From: JAVVRP01 sp036654655
Lineage (GTDB): Bacteria; Bacillota; Clostridia; Christensenellales; UBA1242
DNA length: 64,000 nucleotides
Reading direction: 5' to 3'
Assembly (NCBI GenBank): GCA_036654655.1
Contig: JAVVRP010000004.1
Coordinates: forward strand, 9,607 to 73,606
Part shown: piece after piece, positions 53,874-61,603 of the stretch
Layout: every line of letters begins with the position of its first letter
Position numbering within the stretch: the stretch's first letter is position 1
The notes under the pieces: generated by a model
What the model saw: the letters and a program-made list of their open reading frames with translations, nothing else
Databases searched by the model: none
What the model was told of the DNA's origin: nothing
Position numbers and translations under genes: made by a program

Positions 53874-56030
53874 ATGGGTGTGTATACACTTCTGGGGCCG
53901 GGAGTTTTTGATTATATTAAAAATTTTTTTAACATAATTCCACGAGTTATGTACTTTGTTGTTGCCAGTTTACTTTCTGTTATGGATGCACTCCAACTTG
54001 TGTTTCGCAAACTTGCGGGGTTGGATGTTTATTATGTGGAAAATGTCGCTCAAACCGGAGATGTTTTATATGAGTTTATTTTAGGGATTTTTACAGACAA
54101 ATATGGATCACTTTGCACTTTGTTTTGGAGCCTTGTTGTTCTTGCCATTATTTTGCTTTTTGTTTCAACATTTATTGCAATTCTTTCAAATGAATACAAA
54201 TCACTTTTTGCAGAAGGAAAAGACGGTGTGTCAAACAATAAGTGGGTTTTTGTTAGGCGTGCAATTAAAGGACTTTTTGCAATGGCAATTGTTCCAGTTA
54301 TATCCATTTTTGGAATTTACATAGGTAATGTTATTTTGCAGGCAATAGATGGCGCAACTTCCACAGGGTTTAATGACAATCTTGTTGTAAACAGGGATGC
54401 TTTTGAGCCCGGACAAACAACAGGTGGCAAAACAACGTATATGAATTATGATTTTTTTGGAGTGGCATTGCCCGCCCCAAACACAACGTTTTCAGGAATG
54501 GTTTTTAAAGCATGCACGTTTAATGCAAACAGAGCGCGCAACTCAGATTGGTTTAATGATGTTTTAAATGTTTCGGACCAAGGAAAAACAACAACAAATT
54601 TTGGAATTTTTAACTTGCCGGCAACAAAAGAAGAAAGAGCAATTCTTATTGACGAGGCTTTTGCCAACAATATGAAACTTAAAAACCCAGCAAAACTTAA
54701 TTACACTCCGCTTAATGATTTATCAAACACATATTATATCATTGAAGTCAGCGACCCAATTTTGAATGGGTTAATGAATGATGTAAATTCTTTTAACAAA
54801 TTTAATGTTGGCGTTATTTGGTTTTATTACGATTTGTGGCAATTTGATTTTGTTATTGCTTTTGCTTCATTGTTTTTTATTTTTAAGTTTTTTTTATCAC
54901 TGTGTTTTGGTTTAATAAAGCGTATGTTTATGGTGATTGGATTGTTTGTAATTGCCCCACCTATTGCAGGACTTTATCCATTGGACGGTGGAAAAGCGGT
55001 TAGTGGTTGGAGTTCAACTTTTATTAAAGAAGTAACTTCTGCATACTCAGCAATTGCAGGGCTAAACATTTTTTACACTATTTTGCCATACATGAACACA
55101 ATTAAATTTTTTCCACCTGAAATAGAAATTCTTAACAGGCTTTTTGCGGTAATTTTGCTTGTTGCAGGCGTATCTTTAATTGATGATTTTGTAAAATTAA
55201 TAAGCGGGCTTATTGGAACAAAAAATGCGGGAGATGATGGTTCGGCACTTCAAGATAAAATTGTTCAAAATGCAGGTCAAACAATTGGTGCAACTGCGGG
55301 GATTGCAAAAGGAGCATTAAATATTGCCAAATACACTCCGTTTGGCGTTGCTGCCAAGGCGGGAATTGCGGGTGCAAAAAAAATGATTGGAAACATTAAC
55401 AACAGAAAAAATACAGAAAAAGAAACAAAAGAAGAAATAGATTTTGCAAGCAAAAGAAGTGATTATGTGGCAGAAAATAAAGAAACCGTAATGAAGGCAG
55501 GATATCAAAACTGGTTGGCCAGTGGCAAAACAGGCACTCAGCATAATTTTGAAACCGCATATGCTGGTGGTGATCCCGATGCAAATATGGCTTATAATAG
55601 TGCAGAGGTTGTAACGCATAAAAAAATTGAAGAACAGGCGTTAGATTCCGCTTATAACACTTATGTAGCAAATGCGGGGGCTGGTGCAAGCAACAAAATC
55701 GATTGGGAGTCAACATCTGTTGATGCACATAATATTAAATCCGCCCCTAATATAGATGCTATTTCTAATATTAGATACACCCAGAGGGAAAATGAACTTA
55801 AACAAAAGCATGCAACCGACAGAAATGCAAGGGTGGACAGCATTCCAAGCGTTAAAAAAGAACTAAAAGACACATATGATATGAGAACAAAAACAGCACG
55901 TACAGAGGCGGCCAATAGTTTAAAAGATATGGGAAAGTCGGTGCTTAAAACTGCTGACAGCACAATACTTAAACCTGCAAAATTAAGCATTGCAGACAAA
56001 TTTGTTGAAAGTTTTAAAAAGAATTATTAA
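53874..56030 (+). CDS. VirB6/TrbL-like membrane protein (Mbov_0396-type)
   Basis: 718 residues from the ATG at 53874 (AAAGGAAG upstream; 17 earlier in-frame codons have no site). Several membrane helices between residues ~15 and ~440, including KFFLSLCFGLIKRMFMVIGLFVIAPPIAGLYPLDGGKAVSGWSSTFIKEVTSAYSAIAGLNIF, a block typical of VirB6-like channel proteins. The last ~240 residues are hydrophilic and repeat-poor, Lys/Ala/Asp-rich, likely cytoplasmic. Pairs with the pilin-like gene upstream. Domesticated secretion apparatus or an element relic; no partner ATPase is nearby. Confidence 0.7.
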   Translation: MGVYTLLGPGVFDYIKNFFNIIPRVMYFVVASLLSVMDALQLVFRKLAGLDVYYVENVAQTGDVLYEFILGIFTDKYGSLCTLFWSLVVLAIILLFVSTFIAILSNEYKSLFAEGKDGVSNNKWVFVRRAIKGLFAMAIVPVISIFGIYIGNVILQAIDGATSTGFNDNLVVNRDAFEPGQTTGGKTTYMNYDFFGVALPAPNTTFSGMVFKACTFNANRARNSDWFNDVLNVSDQGKTTTNFGIFNLPATKEERAILIDEAFANNMKLKNPAKLNYTPLNDLSNTYYIIEVSDPILNGLMNDVNSFNKFNVGVIWFYYDLWQFDFVIAFASLFFIFKFFLSLCFGLIKRMFMVIGLFVIAPPIAGLYPLDGGKAVSGWSSTFIKEVTSAYSAIAGLNIFYTILPYMNTIKFFPPEIEILNRLFAVILLVAGVSLIDDFVKLISGLIGTKNAGDDGSALQDKIVQNAGQTIGATAGIAKGALNIAKYTPFGVAAKAGIAGAKKMIGNINNRKNTEKETKEEIDFASKRSDYVAENKETVMKAGYQNWLASGKTGTQHNFETAYAGGDPDANMAYNSAEVVTHKKIEEQALDSAYNTYVANAGAGASNKIDWESTSVDAHNIKSAPNIDAISNIRYTQRENELKQKHATDRNARVDSIPSVKKELKDTYDMRTKTARTEAANSLKDMGKSVLKTADSTILKPAKLSIADKFVESFKKNY

Positions 56031-56097
56031 AACATTTACATAACATTGTAAATTTATAAAATAATATAATATAAAATTTTTTAAAAGGGATGTATAA

Positions 56098-56859
56098 ATG
56101 GCATTTGAAGAAAATCAAATTGAAGGTGTTAAAAGATATATTGTTTTAGATGAAATTGCCTTTAAAAAAATAATGTCCTTGGTTAATGTAAGAAAATTTG
56201 ATGTTTTAACAAATGAAGGCAAAATTAAAAAAAAAATAGTATTTTTGGACACGCCAAACAATTTGCTAACAACAAACGGAATAATAATTTCAAAAGTTAT
56301 TGAAAACAGCAAGGCATATTTTATTGTAGAAAGGCAAAAATTTTTGCCCAAAATGTTTAGAACAGGCACAGAAAAATTTTGCAAAATTGAAATTAACTCC
56401 AAAGATAAATTAATGGACCACAAACTTCAAGTTGTGGATGCAATAACTGCGCTATATGATACTTCAATTTCAATTGACTTTGAAAATATTTTAAAAAATG
56501 CATTACCTAAAATTGAAACATACACAAACGCAAATTGTGTTAGGCTTGTTAACGGGTCTGGATTAAGGGCGTTTTTGTTTTTTGAAGAAATAACTTACGA
56601 AAATTTGGAAACAGGAAGAAAAAATTTTAGGCTTGGTTTAACTGTAAAAATGGATTGCTCCAAATTGTATTTAAACGCATTTAATGAGTATATTTGGAAT
56701 CTTGAACGTTTGGTTAAAGAACTCACCCCCATTTCAGAAAATGAATTTGACTATGCAAGCAGAGTTACAAAAAAGATTGATCAAAGCACAGAAAAGTTAA
56801 AAGATAAAAGAAAAAAACAAAAAAAAGGCACAAAAGAGCAAGAAGAAAGTTTTGACTGA
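56098..56859 (+). CDS. CYTH-like protein, 253 aa
   Basis: AAAAGGGA precedes the ATG. KRYIVLDEIAFKKIMSL, IKKKIVFLDTPNNLLTTNGIIISKVIENSKAYFIVERQKFLP, and ITYENLETGRKNFRLGLTVKMDCS follow the strand order and YFDTP-like turn of CYTH/triphosphate-tunnel proteins. The last ~35 residues are a charged Lys tail. If CYTH, it would act on tri- or polyphosphates. The usual ExExK start is not present (the N-terminus reads KRYIVLDEIAF), so activity is doubtful. Confidence 0.55.
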   Translation: MAFEENQIEGVKRYIVLDEIAFKKIMSLVNVRKFDVLTNEGKIKKKIVFLDTPNNLLTTNGIIISKVIENSKAYFIVERQKFLPKMFRTGTEKFCKIEINSKDKLMDHKLQVVDAITALYDTSISIDFENILKNALPKIETYTNANCVRLVNGSGLRAFLFFEEITYENLETGRKNFRLGLTVKMDCSKLYLNAFNEYIWNLERLVKELTPISENEFDYASRVTKKIDQSTEKLKDKRKKQKKGTKEQEESFD

Positions 56860-57037
56860 CAATTTTAACATAGTAATTTTAAGTAAAATTCTAAAAAAAA
56901 TCAAATTATATTTTTTATAAAAAAAAACAAAAAAGCAAATAAAGTTGAAACTTTAAAATTTTAAACAAAAATAAGTATAAAATGCCGATATAATAAGGAA
57001 TTAAAGCATTTATTTTTAAAAAATGCGTTAAAACAGT

Positions 57038-57065
57038 TTGATTTTAATGCAAAAAGGGTTATAAT
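57038..57065 (+). promoter_or_regulatory. HU gene promoter
   Basis: TTGATT, 16 bp, TATAAT, about 45 bp before the ATG. The gap 56860-57110 holds nothing else recognisable. Confidence 0.65.
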
Positions 57066-57110
57066 ATAAATACTTGGATTTCCAAGAATTAAAAAAAAGG
57101 GGATAAAAGA

Positions 57111-57383
57111 ATGAACAAAGGAGAATTTATTAAGGCAATGGCTGAAAAGGGTGGCTTCACACAAAAGGACGCAAATTGTGCATATGACGCATTTGTTGAA
57201 ACAGTTGTAGAATCACTTAAAAAAGGTGACAAGGTTCAACTTATGGGCTTTGGAACTTACGAACTCCGCAAACGCGCTGCAAGAGTTGGAATTAACCCAC
57301 AAACAAAGAAAAAGGTTAAAATTTCAGCAAGTAATGCACCCGCATTTAAAGCAGGCAAAGTTTTTAAAGAACTTTTTAACTAA
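57111..57383 (+). CDS. hup: DNA-binding protein HU
   Basis: 90 residues, AAAAGGGG site. MNKGEFIKAMAEKGGFTQKDANCAYDAFVETVVESLKKGDKVQLMGFGTYELRKRAARVGINPQTKKKVKISASNAPAFKAGKVFKELF: the full HU fold with the RxGxNPQT beta-arm. Nucleoid compaction and DNA bending. Strong terminator follows. Confidence 0.97.
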   Translation: MNKGEFIKAMAEKGGFTQKDANCAYDAFVETVVESLKKGDKVQLMGFGTYELRKRAARVGINPQTKKKVKISASNAPAFKAGKVFKELFN

Positions 57384-57423
57384 GTTTAAAAAACAAAAAA
57401 TGTGTTCAGTCTTTAACTTAAAA

Positions 57424-57462
57424 AAACAAGATTTTGTCATTTGATAAAATCTTGTTTTTTTT
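57424..57462 (+). terminator. Terminator after HU
   Basis: 12-bp stem AAACAAGATTTT/AAAATCTTGTTT, 10-nt loop, T run. Confidence 0.88.
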
Positions 57463-57545
57463 GTAATAACTTCAATTTGACAAAAGTAACAAAGTGTACC
57501 GCTTTAATCACACATAATTGATATACTTTAAACAAAGGATCAATT

Positions 57546-57788
57546 ATGATGAAAGGTTTAAAGCAAATTCGAATTCATTACAAATTCAATCAATTAAAAG
57601 TGGCAATTGATTTAAGAATGTCACGCGAGGCTATCTCTCATTATGAAACTGGAAAGCGCCAGCCAAGTTTGCAAATTCTTCAAACGTTTAGCAAATATTA
57701 TGGAGTTTCAATTGATTATCTTATAACTGGAAAAGATTTTATTTATTCTGAACAAAAAATTAAAGAAATTAACAGCAATAAAATATAA
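57546..57788 (+). CDS. Small XRE-family regulator
   Basis: 80 residues behind AAAGGA. LKQIRIHYKFNQLKVAIDLRMSREAISHYETGKRQPSLQILQTFSKYYGVSIDYLITGKD is a complete helix-turn-helix with the typical YGVSIDYLITG end; the rest is a short charged tail. Likely a repressor with local targets. It stands alone upstream of an AT-rich gap and the LRR genes, which it could control. Confidence 0.88.
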   Translation: MMKGLKQIRIHYKFNQLKVAIDLRMSREAISHYETGKRQPSLQILQTFSKYYGVSIDYLITGKDFIYSEQKIKEINSNKI

Positions 57789-58186
57789 AATATAATAAAA
57801 AAAAATTTTTTTATTTAAAAAAATTTTGTGCACCATTATTATTTACTAAAATATTAATTATTTAAAAAATTAATATTCACAATTAATTGTTTAAAATAGC
57901 CCAATATTAATTATAATAACAATTTAGAAACCAATATACACAAAAATTTTAACAAAAATTAATATATTTTTATTTAATTAATAATTTAAAAATTACTATA
58001 AAATTTAATTATTAATTAAATAATTCAATAATTAAATAATAATTTCTAATTAATATTTAGTAATTTAATTAATTATTTAATTAATTACTTAATTATTTAA
58101 TTTAAGTTGGATATTAATTGTCTGTTTTTTTGCATTGAAACAATAAAAAATACAATAAAACAAAGCCATATTTTTTTATGTTTTTA
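57789..58186. other. AT-only intergenic region
   Basis: Almost pure A/T with many overlapping TTAATTA-type palindromes (57955-58100). No gene. Could separate surface-gene chromatin or act as a curved upstream region of the LRR promoter. Confidence 0.6.
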
Positions 58187-58187
58187 T

Positions 58188-58216
58188 TTGCATTTTATGT
58201 ATTTTTTTTATATAAT
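58188..58216 (+). promoter_or_regulatory. Promoter of the 1025-residue LRR protein
   Basis: TTGCAT, 17 bp, TATAAT, 65 bp before the ATG. Confidence 0.65.
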
Positions 58217-58280
58217 ACTCATGTAAACTTTTATATTAATATAAAATATGGAAGTTTAATTAAACAAAAAAAAAGAAAAA

Positions 58281-61200
58281 ATGAAAAAATTAAAAATTTT
58301 AACTTTAATTATTACGATTGTTCTCAGCATTATTGCCATGGGTGTTGGCGTGATGATGTCAAGTTTGTTGGACCCTAAATTAACAACAGCGGTGGCGTAT
58401 GAACCCGTTGGGCTAAATGCAAATATGGCTGTTGATGCAACAGGAATTAATGTTGAAGTAACTGCCGAATTGGTTGGGGCAAAGGGCAACACTCTAAACG
58501 ATAATTTAATTTCATCGGCTGAACTTGGAACGGTGGACGCAAATGGAAATGTTTTTAAAACAATTACAACATACACAACCGCGCAGGGTTCGCAACCAGT
58601 TATTGCGCAATGGAATATTGGCAATATATTTTTTAACAACACAGTTTTAGCACCAATAATTTTTAAAGTTAGCATAACAAACTTTACTGTGGACAAAAAC
58701 ATTGAAATAAAAATTGTTGAAGTTGATGAAGCGGGAGTTCCACTTCCAATTTCTGTTTTAAATGAAATTGCCACAATGTCAAAAATTGATGCCACTGCAA
58801 ATCAAGCAACAAGTAATGGAACCGCAGTTACTCCTAGCGCAAGCGCTACTGCAATGTTTTCTTACACAAAAAAAAATTTAAGCAATGGGGGTTCTTGTTT
58901 AACACCTGTTAGGTTAAAGGCCGTGTTAAGAAGTTACAAGCCAAAAGTTCCTAACGAAATTGTTGAAGTTAGGGAAACACATGTTGGTGATGATATTGTT
59001 TTGCCGTATGAATATAACATAAACAATGTGCCGTATTTGCTTACATGGTATATGGACCACGAATGCACAAAGCCAGTTCCATACAATTACACAGAAATAA
59101 AAAAATCAAACCTGTATGGCAGAACGAGCAGATATCCACTTTTTGTGCCAACCACGTATGAAGAGCAAAATATTTTTGGTGGAAAGTTTAGTTCAATTGA
59201 CATGACGGCAGAAGAAAGCGAACATGAGCAACTTAGAAAAAGGGCCCTTATATCTTCAAATGCTGTTGCCGGAAATTTGGCGCAAAACGCCACAAAATTT
59301 GCAACTAATCCTGATGCGGTTGCATCTGTTGGAAAACTTGTTTTTACGTTTAGACCAAATTCGCCAAATGAAAAAGGAAGCAATGTGTGGTTGCTTCAAG
59401 TTGGTGTTGAGCAAGGAAGAATAAATTATTCGTTGCCACCATTTTTTCCGTTTGATGGAAAGTTATGTGAAGTAAAAGGTTTTGCATCTGGCAGTATTGC
59501 TTGTTTTAAACAAAATGTGTTCACAGATGTTGAATTTCCAATAACAATGACCGAAATTGGCAAATCGGCTTTTTCGGGCGACAGCACAATTAATTTAACA
59601 AGTTTGCCAAATTACATAACTTTAATTGGCGATAGTGCATTTCAGCGTTGCACAAATTTAGCACTCACTTCGCTTCCGACAAGTTTGGAAACAATAGGTG
59701 AATTTGCATTTCAAGGTTGTTCTAATTTAGCAATAAACACTTTTCCTCAAAATTTAAACAGTATTTTATTTGGTGCCTTTGACAGTTGCAACAGCATTAA
59801 TTTTTTTAACGGAGGAATATTGTTGCCAATAAATTTGCAAAAACTTGGAAGTTATGCTTTTCCTATTGGAAAATGGAAGCGTACAAATGCAAATAACGTA
59901 AACAGTTTGTATTATCTTGCAGATTTAGATGGAAAAAGTTGGATTGTGGGCGCCGTTAATTATAACATTTCTACCGCATTATGGACGGACACTTCTGTTT
60001 CTGGCGTAAAAGGAATTGCTGGGGAAGCGTTTTTTTACTGCTCGTCATTATCTGTAACAACTTTGCCTGATGGCATTATTCGCATTGGAGATTTTGCGTT
60101 TAATGGATGCACAAATTTGGCGTTAACAAGTTTGCCAAATTCTTTAACCAGCATTGGAGACTCCGCTTTTAACAACTGTTCGCATTTGGCGTTAACAACT
60201 TTTCCACAAAACTTAAAAATGATAAGTGTTAATGCGTTTAATGGATGCACAAGTGCTGGCTTTGTTCCAGTTTTGCCACAATTGTTAGAAGAAATATATG
60301 CAAATTCTTTTCCACTTGCAAAACAGCACAAAAGCAATGGAACGGCAATTGATAGTTTAAATTATTTAACAGATATTAATGGCAAACATTGGATATTGGG
60401 TGTAAATTCAGTAGCGCAGATAACGGTTCCATATTGGCCTGAAAACAGTTCAATAAATGTTAAATCAATTATTAGTGGTGTTTTTAAAGATTGCACAAAC
60501 TTGGGAAACATTGTTTTGCCTCAAATGTTAACAAAAATTGCAAAAAATACTTTTAACGGATGCACAAACTTAAATATTACAGCGTTGCCAGCAAACGTAA
60601 CGGAAATTGATAGTTATGCTTTTAAAAATTGCACATCTTTAAACATTACAGCATTGCCAGAAAACATTGTTTCAATTGGAGTTCAAGCATTTTATCATTG
60701 TTCAAACATCAGGCTAACCAGTTTACCTTTTAATTTAACTGTTATAGAAGCAGAAGTGTTTAGGGGTTGTTCCAATCTTGCCCTAACAAGTTTGCCAAGC
60801 AAACTTGTTGGAATTGAGCGATCTGCTTTTGAAGGATGCACTTTAATGCCACTAACAAGTTTGCCAAGCACAATAACAAGTTTGGGTTCGCTTGCGTTTA
60901 AGGATTGCACTTCACTTGCCTTAACAACTTTGCCACCAAGCCTTGTAACAATTAAAATGCGAACTTTTATGAATTGCACATCTCTTGCAATTGCAAGTTT
61001 ACCGTTTTATGTAACAACTATTGAAAATGAAAGTTTTATGGGGTGCACTTCTCTTGCAATAAGCGCACTGCCAGAACTGCTTTCAAGCATTGGAAGCAAA
61101 GCATTTTCGGGTTGTACAAAAATATCTTCTATTTCTGTGCAATCAAACATTAAAGCAATAGCCAACAATGCGTTTGAAAATTGCACATTGCTTGCAGAAT

Positions 61201-61358
61201 TTGTTATAAATTCTAACCCCCCTCCAATTATTGGAACAAACGTGTTTTTAAATTGTAAAATGCAATTTGCAATAAAGGTTCCAATTTTATTAAAAGATAT
61301 ATATGGGAGCGCGCAGGGTTGGGCAGAGTATATTTCAAAACTGGTTGGAATTAATTAA
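58281..61358 (+). CDS. BspA-type leucine-rich-repeat surface protein, 1025 aa
   Basis: N-terminal export segment MKKLKILTLIITIVLSIIAMGVGVMM, then the shared beta module (residues ~40-180: ELVGAKGN, SSAELGTVD, WNIGNIFFNN, IKIVEVDEAG). Next an InlB/Flg_new-like unit (~215-285: VPYLLTWYMDHECTKPVPYNYTE...LYGRT). From ~390 about 20 LRR_5 repeats of ~23 residues (GCTNLALTSLPxSLxxIGxxAFxxC), with two irregular islands around 530-575 and 670-720 containing WIVGAVNYN / WILGVNS. No LPXTG, lipobox or C-terminal helix is visible. No ribosome site beyond an A/G-rich stretch. Probable adhesin. Confidence 0.88.
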   Translation: MKKLKILTLIITIVLSIIAMGVGVMMSSLLDPKLTTAVAYEPVGLNANMAVDATGINVEVTAELVGAKGNTLNDNLISSAELGTVDANGNVFKTITTYTTAQGSQPVIAQWNIGNIFFNNTVLAPIIFKVSITNFTVDKNIEIKIVEVDEAGVPLPISVLNEIATMSKIDATANQATSNGTAVTPSASATAMFSYTKKNLSNGGSCLTPVRLKAVLRSYKPKVPNEIVEVRETHVGDDIVLPYEYNINNVPYLLTWYMDHECTKPVPYNYTEIKKSNLYGRTSRYPLFVPTTYEEQNIFGGKFSSIDMTAEESEHEQLRKRALISSNAVAGNLAQNATKFATNPDAVASVGKLVFTFRPNSPNEKGSNVWLLQVGVEQGRINYSLPPFFPFDGKLCEVKGFASGSIACFKQNVFTDVEFPITMTEIGKSAFSGDSTINLTSLPNYITLIGDSAFQRCTNLALTSLPTSLETIGEFAFQGCSNLAINTFPQNLNSILFGAFDSCNSINFFNGGILLPINLQKLGSYAFPIGKWKRTNANNVNSLYYLADLDGKSWIVGAVNYNISTALWTDTSVSGVKGIAGEAFFYCSSLSVTTLPDGIIRIGDFAFNGCTNLALTSLPNSLTSIGDSAFNNCSHLALTTFPQNLKMISVNAFNGCTSAGFVPVLPQLLEEIYANSFPLAKQHKSNGTAIDSLNYLTDINGKHWILGVNSVAQITVPYWPENSSINVKSIISGVFKDCTNLGNIVLPQMLTKIAKNTFNGCTNLNITALPANVTEIDSYAFKNCTSLNITALPENIVSIGVQAFYHCSNIRLTSLPFNLTVIEAEVFRGCSNLALTSLPSKLVGIERSAFEGCTLMPLTSLPSTITSLGSLAFKDCTSLALTTLPPSLVTIKMRTFMNCTSLAIASLPFYVTTIENESFMGCTSLAISALPELLSSIGSKAFSGCTKISSISVQSNIKAIANNAFENCTLLAEFVINSNPPPIIGTNVFLNCKMQFAIKVPILLKDIYGSAQGWAEYISKLVGIN

Positions 61359-61518
61359 CAAAAACTTTTAAAAATTTGATATATATTAATAATAAACCAA
61401 TAAGAGTGTTTGCTTTTTTATATTTTAAAATGTATAATAAATCTGTTAAATTGTCATATAATTGCAAAAAAATACAATTTAACAGAAATTAATTTTAACA
61501 AAACGCAAGTTCCAAATT

Positions 61519-61548
61519 TTGACAAAACATTTCAAAATATTTTAAAGA
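61519..61548 (+). promoter_or_regulatory. Candidate promoter of the second LRR gene
   Basis: TTGACA, 18 bp, TAAAGA, an 18-bp spacer like those of the dnaA-proximal surface genes. Confidence 0.4.
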
Positions 61549-61603
61549 TAATTAAAGATAATAAATTATAAAAACCATTAAAATTTGTTAACAAAGAAGA
61601 GTG

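Noticed and set aside
57955..58100. Transposon terminal repeats in the AT palindromes
   Set aside because: The palindromes are simple TTAATTA runs with no transposase or target duplication.
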